From JACVRW01 sp963814095 (GTDB taxonomy: Bacteria; Actinomycetota; Thermoleophilia; Solirubrobacterales; Thermoleophilaceae), in contig CAWFBT010000028.1 of NCBI GenBank assembly GCA_963814095.1, positions 1 to 64,000 of the forward strand: DNA of 64,000 nucleotides. The letters are read 5' to 3'. Position numbers and translations under genes: made by a program. The notes beneath the pieces were generated by a model. That model was not told the DNA's origin. It made no database searches and saw only the letters and a list, made by a program, of their open reading frames with translations. Numbering within the stretch: the first letter of the stretch is position 1; each line of letters begins with the position of its first letter. Below, in pieces: positions 30,231 through 39,301 of this stretch.

Positions 30231-30830
30231 CTAGCCGGGCGTGCTCTGGGCGCGCTGCTCGCCGGCGCGCGTGAGCCGCTCGCGCAGCTCGCCCTCGTCC
30301 TCTGGGCTCGGGTCGAACGCGGCCGGGTCGGGCAGCGCGTCGAGGCCGGAGAGCCCGAATAGCTTCTGGAAGAGGTCCGTCGACCGGTAGAGGACGGCGC
30401 CGAAGCGCGAGCGCCCGGACTCCTCGATCAGGCCGCGCTCGAGGAGCGTGCCGACGGCGGACTCCGAGGCCACGCCGCGGATGCGGGCGATCTCGGGGCG
30501 CGAGACGGGCTGCAGGTAGGCCACGATCGCGAGACACTCGGCCTGCGCCTGCGTGAGCGGCGGCGTCCGCGGCTTCGCGAGCAGGCGCCGGGCAGCGCGC
30601 TCGGCGACCGGATCGGTGGCGAGCGTGAAGCCGCCCGCGACCTCGCGCAGGACGACGCCGCGGAAGCCCTCCGCATAGTGCTCGCGGAGCCGTGCGAGCG
30701 CCTCGACGACCTCACCCTCGGATGTCTCGCAGGCGTCTGCGAGCCGCTCCACCGAGACAGGCTCCGAGGAGAGGAAGAGAAGCGCCTCGACCATGCGCGC
30801 CAGATCCTGTAGGCCGCCCCGCTCGTTCAC
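30231..30830 (-). CDS. scpB: Segregation and condensation protein B
   Basis: A 199-residue winged-helix protein that with ScpA and SMC forms the bacterial condensin. It shows MVEALLFLSSEPVSVERLADACETSEGEV at the start and LTQAQAECLAIVAYLQPVSRPEIARIRGVASESAVGTLLERGLI in the middle, the ScpB signature region. Its start overlaps the scpA stop by 4 bp. Confidence 0.93.
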   Translation of the reverse strand: MNERGGLQDLARMVEALLFLSSEPVSVERLADACETSEGEVVEALARLREHYAEGFRGVVLREVAGGFTLATDPVAERAARRLLAKPRTPPLTQAQAECLAIVAYLQPVSRPEIARIRGVASESAVGTLLERGLIEESGRSRFGAVLYRSTDLFQKLFGLSGLDALPDPAAFDPSPEDEGELRERLTRAGEQRAQSTPG

Positions 30831-31552
30831 GACTTCGCCATCACCGTGATCGGGCCGAAGGGAACCTCCTGCTCCCAGCGCACCTCGCCGGCCTTGTAGA
30901 GCTCGAGCAGCGCGAAGAGCGTGACGGCCTCGGTGAGCCGGTCGGCGCCCTCGACGGCATCGTCGAAGGAGAAGCGCGTCCGCGCCCTGAGCAGGTCGCG
31001 CAGGTGTGCGAGCCGCTGCTCCACCGACACCGCCGGCCGGCGCACGTGGCGCAGGTCGAGCGGCGGCGGCACCCGCAGGAGCTCGCCGACCGCCGCGGCG
31101 AGCTGGCCGGGGTCATAGGCCGCCTCGGCGACCTCGATCGAAACGCGCCGCAGCTCGGGCGGCAACGGAGCGGCGCGGTAGCGATAGCCGTGCTCGGCCG
31201 CGAGCCGCTCGCGCAGGTGCTCCGCGGCGCCGCGGTAACGGTGGTACTCGAGCATGCGCGCGAGCAGCTCCTCGGCGGCCTCCTGCGGCTCGAGGTCGAC
31301 GCCCTCGTCGTCCTCGCTCGGCAGCATCAGGCGCGACTTCAGCTCGAGCAGGGCCGCGATCAGCACGAGGAACTCGGTGGCGGCCTCCAGGTCGAGCTCG
31401 CCGGAGCGCTCGAGGTGCTCGACATAGGCGAGCACGACCTCGGCCAGGTCGACCTCGAGAAGGTCGATCTCCTCCCGCAGCACCAGCGTCAGCAGCAGGT
31501 CGAAGGGACCGTGGAAGACCTCGAGATCGAGGTCGAGCGCGGCGATTGACAT
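30827..31552 (-). CDS. scpA: Segregation and condensation protein A
   Basis: A 241-residue kleisin. It begins with LEVFHGPFDLLLTLVLREEIDLLEVDLAEV, the N-terminal SMC-neck-binding signature, followed by EFLVLIAALLELKSRLMLP. The C-terminal winged helix (ALLELYKAGEVRWEQEVPFGPITV) binds SMC heads. It is coupled to scpB and preceded by a 33-residue membrane ORF and trpS on the same strand. Confidence 0.93.
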   Translation of the reverse strand: MSIAALDLDLEVFHGPFDLLLTLVLREEIDLLEVDLAEVVLAYVEHLERSGELDLEAATEFLVLIAALLELKSRLMLPSEDDEGVDLEPQEAAEELLARMLEYHRYRGAAEHLRERLAAEHGYRYRAAPLPPELRRVSIEVAEAAYDPGQLAAAVGELLRVPPPLDLRHVRRPAVSVEQRLAHLRDLLRARTRFSFDDAVEGADRLTEAVTLFALLELYKAGEVRWEQEVPFGPITVMAKS

Positions 31553-31563
31553 CGCCGGAAAGA

Positions 31564-31665
31564 CTAGAGCCGCAGCCCGACGTCAGCCGTGTAGAGCGTC
31601 CAGAGGACGGCCATGAGGAGGAGCACGAGCAGCGGCCGGACCAGTGGGCGCTCGATGGCCTTCAT
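31564..31665 (-). CDS. Small single-pass membrane protein (33 residues)
   Basis: A 33-codon ORF between trpS and scpA on the same strand, ending 11 bp before scpA. It has a short basic N terminus (MKAIERPLVR), one membrane-spanning segment (PLLVLLLMAVLWTLY) and a short tail. The position in an otherwise tightly packed operon and the good topology support coding; there is no strong Shine-Dalgarno. No family recognised. Confidence 0.5.
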   Translation of the reverse strand: MKAIERPLVRPLLVLLLMAVLWTLYTADVGLRL

Positions 31666-31697
31666 GCGCTTGTGATCGGCGCCACAAGCGCCCGGCT

Positions 31698-32708
31698 TTA
31701 ACGCCTGGGCCCGATCCCCATCACGTCGCGGACCTCCTCCATCGTGGCGGTGGCGATCGCGCGTGCGCGCTCCGCGCCGCGCGCGAGCGTGGCCTCGAGG
31801 CGCTCCTCGTCCGGGCGCAGCTCCTGGTAGCGCTCGCGCGCCGGGGAGACGAGCTCTGTGAGAGCCTCGGCCACCGCCTGCTTGAAGGCCCCGTAGCCCT
31901 GGCCCGCGAAGTCGCGCTCGATGTCGTCAGGCGTGACGTCACGGGCCGCCGCGAGCATGTCGATCAGGTTCGTGATGCCGGGCTTGTCCGGGCCGCGCAC
32001 GACCTCGCTGCCGGAGTCGGTCTGGGCCCGCTTGACCTTGCGCATGATCGCGTCCGGCTCGTCGTCGATGTAGATCAGGCCGGCCTCCGTGCTCGAGCTC
32101 GTCGACATCTTCGCGCTCGGCTCCTGCAGGTCCATGATGCGCGCGCCGACGTCGGGGATCACGTGCTCGGGCTCGACGAACACCTCTCCGTAGGTGGCGT
32201 TGAAGCGCCGCCCGATCTCGCGGGCGAGCTCGAGGTGCTGACGCTGATCGTCGCCCACCGGGACCTGATCGGTCTTGTAGAGCAGGATGTCGGCGGCCTG
32301 CAGGAGCGGATACAGGAACAGGCTCGTGCGCACGAGCTGCTGCTCACGCGCCGACTTCTCCTTGAACTGGTGCATGCGCTGGAGGTCGCCGTAGGCGGTC
32401 ACGGAGGCGAGCAGGTAACACAGCTCGGTGTGCTCGCGGACGTCGGACTGCCGGAACAGGATGCAGCGCTCCGGATCGAGTCCGGAGGCGATCATGATCG
32501 CCGTCGTGTCGAGCACGTAGGCCGGCAGCTTCTGCGGGTCGTAGTCGATGCTCGTCGCGTGCAGATCGACCATGCAGTAGATCGCCGGATCACCGCGCTC
32601 CTGGCCCTCCAGGTAGCCGCGAATGGCCCCGATGTAGTTGCCGATGTGCTTGCGCCCGGTGGGCTGAATGCCGGAGAAAATGCGCACGAAGGTCCGCCAG
32701 TTAAGCAT
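31698..32708 (-). CDS. trpS: Tryptophanyl-tRNA synthetase
   Basis: A 336-residue class I synthetase. The HIGH-like motif is PTGRKHIGNY near residue 17, YPLLQAADILLY is the tryptophan-site region, and KMSTS is the ATP loop near residue 202. The true start may be the internal VRIFSGIQPTG a few codons in, since the first residues MLNWRTF are unusual. It lies upstream of the 33-residue ORF and scpA-scpB. Confidence 0.93.
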   Translation of the reverse strand: MLNWRTFVRIFSGIQPTGRKHIGNYIGAIRGYLEGQERGDPAIYCMVDLHATSIDYDPQKLPAYVLDTTAIMIASGLDPERCILFRQSDVREHTELCYLLASVTAYGDLQRMHQFKEKSAREQQLVRTSLFLYPLLQAADILLYKTDQVPVGDDQRQHLELAREIGRRFNATYGEVFVEPEHVIPDVGARIMDLQEPSAKMSTSSSTEAGLIYIDDEPDAIMRKVKRAQTDSGSEVVRGPDKPGITNLIDMLAAARDVTPDDIERDFAGQGYGAFKQAVAEALTELVSPARERYQELRPDEERLEATLARGAERARAIATATMEEVRDVMGIGPRR

Positions 32709-32855
32709 CCGGGGGGCTCGCCATGAATGCCCTACTCTGAGATCCGGACGCGCATGACGACTTCACACGACTCGCAGCGACGTTCGGTTTTCCGGACCAG
32801 AGCCCTCGGGAAGCCCGCACTGGGTCGAGCCGGGGAGGATGGCAGCCTTGGAGGC

Positions 32856-33047
32856 GTGCCAGTCCCCCGTCGTCCCAGCCCCGAGGTCACGAGCCTGATC
32901 GAGCGGCTCCGGAAGCTCGTCGCCGAGCGGCGCCGGCTCGAACAGCGGCGCGACGCCAGCCGTGAGCTGCTCGAGCGCCGCCGCCGCGAGATCGAGCGCC
33001 TCCAGCAGCGGCTCGCCAACCTGGTCAAGCGCGAGCTGCCGACCTAG
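32856..33047 (+). CDS. Small coiled-coil protein
   Basis: About 63 residues from a GTG at 32856; the frame is open to 32727, so the start is uncertain and the product could be up to 106 residues. The body is a highly charged helix (SLIERLRKLVAERRRLEQRR, then LLERRRREIERLQQRL) with heptad spacing, predicting a coiled coil. No known family. Its TAG overlaps the opposing livM stop in a shared CTAG. The region 32709-32855 upstream shows no other feature. Confidence 0.42.
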   Translation: MPVPRRPSPEVTSLIERLRKLVAERRRLEQRRDASRELLERRRREIERLQQRLANLVKRELPT

Positions 33048-34198
33048 GCGCCGGCCGAGCGTGCGCGGTGCCGCAGCGCCATCCGGTGGCGGCGCTCTGG
33101 CAGCAGCCCCTCGGGTCGCACGAGCATCAGGAGCACGAGCAGGAAGCCATAGATGCCGGCTGAGATCTCCGACAGGTCGAAGTCGAGCCCGACCTTGCTC
33201 GGAACGTCGTGGAGGACCCTCGGCAGCAGCCAGTTGTTGATCGCCGACAGGATGACCGCGCCGACCACGACCCCCCAGATCGAGCCCATCCCGCCGAGCA
33301 CGACCATGGTGAGGATGAAGATCGAGAACGAGAACGTGAACTGGCTTGCGCTGATGATGCTGAAGTAGGAGGCGAGGAAGGCGCCGGCGACGCCGCCCAG
33401 GGCGGCTCCCGCTCCGTACGCCATCAGCTTCGTGCGCACGATCGGGATCCCGATGCTCGCCGCCGCGCCCTGGTCCTCGCGGAGCGCGATCCAGGCCCTG
33501 CCAATCCGGGAGTCGCGCAACCGGAAGTTGACGAACAGCACCAGCCCCACGAGCGCCAGGCCGAACCAGTACCAGGGGCGCAGGTCGAGCGCCCCGAAGC
33601 GCTCGAGGAACGGCAGGTCGATCTTGTCGATGCCGGAGATGCCCTGCGGTCCGCCGGTGAGCGATCCACCGAGGAACTCGATGTCCCGGCCGTTCGCCAC
33701 GACCTGCCCGACGATCTCGCCGAAGGCGAGCGTGACGATGCCGACGTAGTCGCCGCGCAGGCGCAGCGTCGGCACGCCGATCACGATGCCGGCGATCGTG
33801 GTGGCGATCGCCGCCAGCACGAAGATGAGCAGGAAGTTGAGGTGAATCCCCGGCATGCCGGCCGCCGGCTCGCCGACCAAGAAAGCGATGCCGTCCCCGC
33901 CCGCGACGTTGTCCCAGAACGCCGAGCCGAAGTAGCCGGCGACGTGCGCCCCGATCGCGAAGAACGCCACGTAGCCGAGGTCGAGCAGCCCGGCGAAGCC
34001 CACGACGATGTTCAGGCCGAGCGCCATCGTGACGTAGGCCGCGGCCAGGATCATGTTCTGCAGCGCGATGCTGCCCTGGCCGACGAAGAGCGGCAGGACG
34101 ATGGCCGCGGCGATGCCGGCAGCGATGAGCGCGCTCCGGGAAGCTCTCGGGACCCTCGTGTCGACGACGGAGCGCCAGCGGGCGGCCGACGCGCTCAT
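33044..34198 (-). CDS. Branched-chain amino-acid ABC transporter permease (LivM-like)
   Basis: A 384-residue permease with about ten membrane segments. Family features include MALGLNIVVGFAGLLDLGYVAFFAIGAHVAGYF and RDSRIGRAWIALREDQGAAASIGIP, the EAA-like cytoplasmic loop. LivM normally works with LivH, two ATPases and a binding protein, none of which is in this window, so partners must be elsewhere. The start overlaps the CGNR regulator gene by 4 bp, implying co-transcription. Confidence 0.86.
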   Translation of the reverse strand: MSASAARWRSVVDTRVPRASRSALIAAGIAAAIVLPLFVGQGSIALQNMILAAAYVTMALGLNIVVGFAGLLDLGYVAFFAIGAHVAGYFGSAFWDNVAGGDGIAFLVGEPAAGMPGIHLNFLLIFVLAAIATTIAGIVIGVPTLRLRGDYVGIVTLAFGEIVGQVVANGRDIEFLGGSLTGGPQGISGIDKIDLPFLERFGALDLRPWYWFGLALVGLVLFVNFRLRDSRIGRAWIALREDQGAAASIGIPIVRTKLMAYGAGAALGGVAGAFLASYFSIISASQFTFSFSIFILTMVVLGGMGSIWGVVVGAVILSAINNWLLPRVLHDVPSKVGLDFDLSEISAGIYGFLLVLLMLVRPEGLLPERRHRMALRHRARSAGA

Positions 34199-34794
34199 GT
34201 CGCAGAGCTATGCCGGCGCCGGTAGTACGCCCGGTTCTTCGTCCGGTTGCCGCAGATCGACATGGCGCACCAGGCCGCCGACCGGTTCTTCGAGCGGTCG
34301 AAGAACGCGTACTCGCACTGGCGACAGCCCTTCATGCGCGCCCAGTCGCCGCTCAGCTGCGACTCGTGGAGGATGCCGAGGAGCGTCGCCACGGCGCCGT
34401 CGACGCCGCCGCGGGCCGGCTCGAGGCTGGTCCGTCCGGAGTCGTCGACGGCCACGCCGAGCTCTGCCCTCCCCGCGGCCCTCCTGAGGACGTCCGCCGG
34501 CGCCGCATCCGGGCGGGCTCCCTGGTTCGCCACCGCGAGTGCTCGAAGCGCCTCGCGGAGGTCGCGCAGGCGCGTCACATCGGCCTCTGAGACCGGGTCG
34601 CCCGGTGCCACCAGCCGCTTCTCTCGCAGCCACACCCGGGCCTTCTCCGGCGTTCCGATCCGATCCCAGTCGGCAGGGAAGTCGTGGTTGTAGGAGTTGA
34701 TGAAGCGCTGGAGCAGCTCCAGCCGCCCGGGTGCCTTGGGTCTGCCCCCGGGCTCGATTTCCTCACCGATCAGTCGCTTGTCGCGCTCCTCCAT
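34195..34794 (-). CDS. CGNR zinc-finger regulator with ABATE domain
   Basis: A 199-residue protein. The C-terminal 45 residues form the CGNR finger: CRQC, then AWCAMSICGNRTKNRAYYRRR, with four Cys for zinc and the basic stretch for DNA. The N-terminal domain (RFINSYNHDFPADWDRI, then LRDLREALRALAVANQG) matches the stress-associated ABATE region usually fused to it. It is likely a transcription regulator. It is coupled to livM, and an 11-bp inverted repeat lies just upstream. Confidence 0.85.
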   Translation of the reverse strand: MEERDKRLIGEEIEPGGRPKAPGRLELLQRFINSYNHDFPADWDRIGTPEKARVWLREKRLVAPGDPVSEADVTRLRDLREALRALAVANQGARPDAAPADVLRRAAGRAELGVAVDDSGRTSLEPARGGVDGAVATLLGILHESQLSGDWARMKGCRQCEYAFFDRSKNRSAAWCAMSICGNRTKNRAYYRRRHSSAT

Positions 34795-34802
34795 GGTCCG
34801 GC

Positions 34803-34831
34803 CTGACCAGCATAACGCGAATGCTGGTCAG
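34803..34831. promoter_or_regulatory. 11-bp perfect inverted repeat upstream of the CGNR gene
   Basis: Arms 34803-34813 and 34821-34831 (CTGACCAGCAT and its complement) flank 7 bp, all inside the 47-bp gap before the CGNR start. On the minus strand a TATGCT -10-like hexamer falls within the second arm, so a bound protein would block it. Autoregulation by the CGNR protein is the simplest reading. There is no U-tract, so a terminator for the upstream gene is less likely. Confidence 0.5.
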
Positions 34832-34841
34832 CAGCCGGGCG

Positions 34842-35915
34842 CTACGACACCACCACAGCGAGCCGCTCGACCGCGTTGTTCGAATAGCCCTTGAGGTTCC
34901 AGGGCGGCTCGAGCGGCTGGACGTTGCCGGCGGCGTCGGTTGCGCGCGACGACACGACGTGGCTGCCGGGCTCGGCAACCCAGTCAAACCGCCAGCCGAC
35001 CCAGGCGGCCTCGCCGACCGGCTCCTCGAGCTGCGCATCGGCGAACGTCGCGCCGCCGTCCGTGGAGACCTCCACGCGCTCGATCGGCCCGAGCCCCGAC
35101 CAGGCCCTGCCCTGGAGCGTCACCGGGCCTGGCCCGAGAACGCGCTCGCGGGTCAGGAACTCGGGGATGCCGGGCGGCAGCGTCAGCGAGCGCGGCAGCA
35201 TCCGCGTGACTGGCTCGCCCGGGTTGCCGTCGGCGTCGTACATCCGGTAGCCGACCGCGTTCTGGTAGCCCCCGAACGGCTCCTCGAGCAGCGTTATGCG
35301 GGTGAGCCACTTGACGTTCTGCATGCCGTACCAGCCGGGCACGACGAGCCGCAGCGGGAAGCCGTGCTGGGGCGGCAGCGGCGCGCCGTTCATCTCGTGG
35401 GCGAGCAGCCCGCCGAAGGCCTCCGCCACGGGCATCGCCCGTTCATAGGCCTGCGCCTCGCCGCCCTCGACGCCGCGGTCGAGCCCCGTGAAGAGTGCCT
35501 CGACGGCCCCCGGCTTGACGCCGGCCTCCTCGAGCAGCGGCCCGAGTGCCGTGCCCGCCCACTCGGCCGTCCCGACCGCCTCGGTCAGCCAGGGCTGGCT
35601 CACGGGGCGCGGCTCGAGCAGCGCGCGCCCGTTGCCCGCGCACTCGAAGGTCACCGGCAGCGAAACGCGCTCGCGCGTCTTCAGCTCGTCGAGTGACAGC
35701 GAAAGTGGCCGCTCGACTGCACCGCCGATCTCGAGCACGAACTCGGCGGGATCGACCGCCGGGATGTCGTAGTGGATCAGGAGGTAGTGGAGTCCCGCCG
35801 GGGTGATCGGATGGCGGAGCGCCTCGAGCGGTAGCGCGTGGTTGCGGGCGGCCAGCCGCAGCTCGGTCGGGGTGATGCCTTCCGTCGAGGTCACACCCTC
35901 GCTTGGCGCGCGCAT
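34842..35915 (-). CDS. Sulfite oxidase-family molybdopterin enzyme
   Basis: A 357-residue oxidoreductase. The molybdopterin domain has VTFECAGNGRALL with the Mo-ligand Cys near residue 93, and HGFPLRLVVPGWYGMQNVKWLTRI. The C-terminal dimerisation domain (RVLGPGPVTLQGRAWSGLGPIERVEVSTDGG) is complete. No Tat signal or heme domain is visible, so it is probably cytoplasmic or exported by another route. Substrate could be sulfite or another S/N-oxide. It precedes the CGNR-livM pair on the same strand. Confidence 0.87.
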   Translation of the reverse strand: MRAPSEGVTSTEGITPTELRLAARNHALPLEALRHPITPAGLHYLLIHYDIPAVDPAEFVLEIGGAVERPLSLSLDELKTRERVSLPVTFECAGNGRALLEPRPVSQPWLTEAVGTAEWAGTALGPLLEEAGVKPGAVEALFTGLDRGVEGGEAQAYERAMPVAEAFGGLLAHEMNGAPLPPQHGFPLRLVVPGWYGMQNVKWLTRITLLEEPFGGYQNAVGYRMYDADGNPGEPVTRMLPRSLTLPPGIPEFLTRERVLGPGPVTLQGRAWSGLGPIERVEVSTDGGATFADAQLEEPVGEAAWVGWRFDWVAEPGSHVVSSRATDAAGNVQPLEPPWNLKGYSNNAVERLAVVVS

Positions 35916-35984
35916 CGGCCGATTCTACGGCCGGGTCCCGCCGACGCTTGTGGTGACCCTCACGGACGCGCGGCCGGCGCCCTG

Positions 35985-37547
35985 CTACATCGCGCCGGTG
36001 CCGCTCGCCGGCGCCTGCTGGGCGCGCGCCGGCTCGCCCGGGTTGTCGGCGTCCGGGCGCCAGCGCACCACCGGGCGCTTGGCCGCCCCGGCCTCGTCGA
36101 GGCGGCGAACCGGTGTCGTGTGCGGCGCGTTGCGGGCGATCTCCGGGTCCCGCTTCGCCTCGGCGAGGATCTCGCGGACCACACCGGCGAAATGGTCGAG
36201 GCGCTCCTTCGTCTCCGTTTCGGTGGGCTCGATCATCAGCGCCTCGTCGACGAGCAGCGGGAAGTACACCGTCGGAGGGTGCACCCGGTGGTCGAGCATT
36301 CGCTTGGCGATGTCGAGCGTGCGCACGCCGAGCTCGGCCTTTGCGCCGCTCCCGGACAGCACGAACTCGTGCATGCAGAGCCGGTCGAATGCCAGCGGGA
36401 GGTACTCGCCGATCCCCTCCTGCGCGAGCAGGGCCTTCAGGTAGTTCGCGTTCAGGACCGCGGTCCGCGACACGTCCGCGAGCCCGTCACCGCCGAGCGA
36501 GCAGATGTAGGCGTAGGTGCGGACGAAGACGCCGAAGTTGCCCTGGAAGCCGCGCAGCTTGCCGATCGACTGAGGGCGCTCGAAGTCGAGGTCGAAGTGC
36601 GGCTCGTGGCCGTTCTCCCCGCTGCGGCGCACCACCTGGGGCACCGGCAGAAACGGCTCGATCCGCTCCGAGCAGGCGATCGGGCCCGCGCCCGGGCCGC
36701 CGCCGCCGTGCGGCTGCGTGAAGGTCTTGTGCAGATTGAAGTGGACGATGTCGAAGCCCATGTCGCCGGGCCGGGCGATCCCCATTACGGCGTTGAGGTT
36801 GGCCCCGTCGTAGTAGAGCGTCGCCCCCACCTCGTGCACGATCCGCGCGATCTCCTCGATGTTCGTGTCGAACAGGCCGAGCGTGTTCGGGTTCGTGAGC
36901 ATCAGGCAGGCGACGTCCTCGTCCGCCTTGGCGCGCAGGTCGTCGAGGTCGACCCCGCCGTCCGGCGCCGTGCCGACCTTGACCACCTCGTAGCCGGCCA
37001 TCGTGACCGTCGCCGGGTTGGTGCCGTGCGCGGTGTCCGGGGTCAGGACCTTCGTGCGCTGCTCGCCGCGGTCCTCGTGGTAGGCGCGCGTGAGCAGCAG
37101 CCCGGCGAGCTCGCCGTGCGAGCCGGCGCTCGGCTGCAGCGAGACGTGCGGCAGGCCGGCGACCTCCGCGAGCGCCTCCTGCAGGCGCCACATCAGCTCG
37201 AGCGCCCCCTGCGCGCGCTCCGGGTCCTGCAGCGGATGCAGGCGCGCGTGGCCCGGGAGCGCCGCCACGCGCTCGTGCAGCTTGGGGTTGTGCTTCATCG
37301 TGCAGGAGCCGAGCGGATAGAAGCCCTCGTCGAGGTGGAAGTTCTTCGAGGAGAGCGTCGTGTAGTGGCGGACCAGCTCGGGTTCGGACACCTCGGGGAG
37401 CTCCGCGGGCCGCTCGCGCCGGGCGCCCTCCGGCAGCAGCTCTTCGATCGCCAGCTCGGGTACCTCGTCCTCAGGCGCCGGCGCCACGAACGCGCGCCGG
37501 CCCTCGCGCGAGCGCTCGAAGATCGTGACCGTGTCGGACTCGCTCAT
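35985..37547 (-). CDS. gcvPB: Glycine dehydrogenase (decarboxylating) subunit 2
   Basis: A 520-residue P2 subunit of the glycine cleavage P-protein. The PLP-lysine motif is FNLHKTFTQPHGGGGPG, preceded by LTNPNTLGLFDTNIEEIA and YYDGANLNAVMG. LGSCTMKHNP near the N terminus is typical. The ATG at 37547 overlaps the gcvPA stop (ATGA). The final 30 residues (RWRPDADNPGEPARAQQAPAS) form a low-complexity tail. Confidence 0.95.
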   Translation of the reverse strand: MSESDTVTIFERSREGRRAFVAPAPEDEVPELAIEELLPEGARRERPAELPEVSEPELVRHYTTLSSKNFHLDEGFYPLGSCTMKHNPKLHERVAALPGHARLHPLQDPERAQGALELMWRLQEALAEVAGLPHVSLQPSAGSHGELAGLLLTRAYHEDRGEQRTKVLTPDTAHGTNPATVTMAGYEVVKVGTAPDGGVDLDDLRAKADEDVACLMLTNPNTLGLFDTNIEEIARIVHEVGATLYYDGANLNAVMGIARPGDMGFDIVHFNLHKTFTQPHGGGGPGAGPIACSERIEPFLPVPQVVRRSGENGHEPHFDLDFERPQSIGKLRGFQGNFGVFVRTYAYICSLGGDGLADVSRTAVLNANYLKALLAQEGIGEYLPLAFDRLCMHEFVLSGSGAKAELGVRTLDIAKRMLDHRVHPPTVYFPLLVDEALMIEPTETETKERLDHFAGVVREILAEAKRDPEIARNAPHTTPVRRLDEAGAAKRPVVRWRPDADNPGEPARAQQAPASGTGAM

Positions 37548-38890
37548 GCGGGCACGCCCTCCCGGGTGGCGGCAACGAGCCGCGCGAGCCGATCGATCTG
37601 CGCCTTGGTGCGCCGCTCGGTGATCGCCACCAGCAGGCCGTCCTCGTACTCGGGGTAGTCGCGGCCGAGCCGGTAGCCCGGGTTGATCCCCTCGGCGTGG
37701 GCGCGCTCGAAGAGCGCGTCGAGGTCCGGCACGCGCACGGCGAACTCGCGCACGATCGGGCCCGGGTTGATCGGCTCGAGCCCAAGCGTCTCGCGCGCGT
37801 AGTGCGTGCGCCGCAGCATCAGCTCGCCGATCTCGACGAGCCCGCGCTTGCCGAGCCAAGAGAGGTAGACGACACCGGCGAGCGCGTTCAGCGCCTGGGC
37901 GGTGCAGATGTTGTGGGTCGCCTTCTCGCGCCGGATGTGCTGCTCGCGCGTCTGCAGCGTGAGCACGAAGCCGCGCCTGCCGTCCACGTCGACCGTCTCC
38001 CCGGCGATCCGGCCCGGCATCTTGCGGATGAAGCGGTCCGATGCCGCGAAGAAGCCGAACGAGGGGCCGCCGAAGTCGAGCCGGTTGCCGAGCGTCTGGC
38101 CCTCGCCCACGCAGACGTCGACGCCCTGTTCGCCGGGCGGCTTGAGGATGCCGAGCGGCAGCGGGTCGGCCGCGCAGATGAACATGGCGCCGGTCGCCTT
38201 GCCCGCCTCGACCAGCTCGCCCAGCTCCTCGACCGTGCCGAGGAAGTTCGGCTGCTGGACGAACACGGCGGCGGTGTCGTCGTCGACGGCGGCCGCGAGC
38301 GCCTCCAGATCGGTGGCGCCGGCGCCGTCGAGCGGCAGCTCCACGACCTCCATGCCGTAGCCCGCGGCGTGGGTGGCGAGCGCGGCGCGCGAGTGCGGAT
38401 GCAGGCCCCGCGACGCGAGCAGCTTGGTTCGCCGCGTCTCGAGCTTGGCGAGGTAGCCGGCCGCCGCCACGGCGCTCGGGCCCTCGTACACGGAGGCGTT
38501 CGAGACGGGCAGCCCGGTGAGCTCGGAGATGGCGGTCTGGTACTCGAACATGACCTGCAGCCCGCCCTGCGAGACCTCGGGCTGATAGGGCGTGTACGGC
38601 GTGAGGAACTCGGAGCGGCCCAGGAGGGTGTCGATCAGCGCCGGTACGTAGTGGTCGTACATGCCGGCGCCGAGGAAGCTGACCTCGGCGTCCGCGTGCA
38701 CGTTGCGGGCGGCCAGCGCCGCCAGGTGCTCGTGGACCTCCTGCTCGGAGCGTCCGTCCGGCAGGTCGATGGCGCGTCCCAGGCGCACGCCCTCCGGGAT
38801 GTCGGCGAACAGATCGTCGAGTGAGCCGACGCCGATCGCGCCGAGCATCTCCTTCAGGTCCTGCTCGGTGACTGCGGTGTAGCGGCTCAT
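37544..38890 (-). CDS. gcvPA: Glycine dehydrogenase (decarboxylating) subunit 1
   Basis: A 448-residue P1 subunit, with FLGAGMYDHYVPALIDTLLGRSEFLTPYTPYQPEVSQGGLQ near residue 68 and YEGPSAVAAAGYLA. With gcvPB it forms the split two-subunit P-protein, which decarboxylates glycine and loads the aminomethyl group on GcvH. It is 24 bp downstream of gcvH. Confidence 0.95.
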   Translation of the reverse strand: MSRYTAVTEQDLKEMLGAIGVGSLDDLFADIPEGVRLGRAIDLPDGRSEQEVHEHLAALAARNVHADAEVSFLGAGMYDHYVPALIDTLLGRSEFLTPYTPYQPEVSQGGLQVMFEYQTAISELTGLPVSNASVYEGPSAVAAAGYLAKLETRRTKLLASRGLHPHSRAALATHAAGYGMEVVELPLDGAGATDLEALAAAVDDDTAAVFVQQPNFLGTVEELGELVEAGKATGAMFICAADPLPLGILKPPGEQGVDVCVGEGQTLGNRLDFGGPSFGFFAASDRFIRKMPGRIAGETVDVDGRRGFVLTLQTREQHIRREKATHNICTAQALNALAGVVYLSWLGKRGLVEIGELMLRRTHYARETLGLEPINPGPIVREFAVRVPDLDALFERAHAEGINPGYRLGRDYPEYEDGLLVAITERRTKAQIDRLARLVAATREGVPA

Positions 38891-38914
38891 CTGCCTACCG
38901 AATCTAGTTACCCG

Positions 38915-39301
38915 CTATTCGAGCATCTCCTTATAGGCGGCGACGTCCATCAGGCTGTCTGCCTCGGATGGGTTCGACATCCGCACCTTGATCATCCAGC
39001 CGTCCCCATAGGGGTCCGCGTTGATGCGCTCAGGGCTGTCCGCAAGCGCCTCGTTGACCTCGACGATCTCACCCGAGAGCGGCGCGAAGACGTCGCTCAC
39101 GGCCTTGACCGACTCGACCTCGGCATAGGTCTGGTCCTTCGTAACCGAGGCGCCCACCGCGGGCGGATCGAAGAAGACGACCTCGCCGAGCGCATCTTGT
39201 GCGTACCAGGTGACCCCGAAGGTGGCCTGGTCGCCGTCGATCCGCGCCCAGTCGTGCTCCTCGTGGTACCGGAGGTCCTCGGGATAGCTTGCCTCAGCCA
39301 T
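38915..39301 (-). CDS. gcvH: Glycine cleavage system H protein
   Basis: A 128-residue lipoyl carrier. The lipoylated Lys is in the ESVKAVSD motif, in the usual YAEVESVKA context, and the C terminus PYGDGWMIKVRM is standard. The ATG at 39301 is chosen over a longer start because it follows a textbook AAGGAG. The gene begins inside the last codons of gcvT (8-bp overlap). Confidence 0.95.
   Translation of the reverse strand: MAEASYPEDLRYHEEHDWARIDGDQATFGVTWYAQDALGEVVFFDPPAVGASVTKDQTYAEVESVKAVSDVFAPLSGEIVEVNEALADSPERINADPYGDGWMIKVRMSNPSEADSLMDVAAYKEMLE

Noticed and set aside
33044..33047. Shared CTAG at convergent stops (also at 56218-56221) as a regulatory site
   Set aside because: CTAG is its own complement, so opposing TAG stops overlap this way by simple packing.
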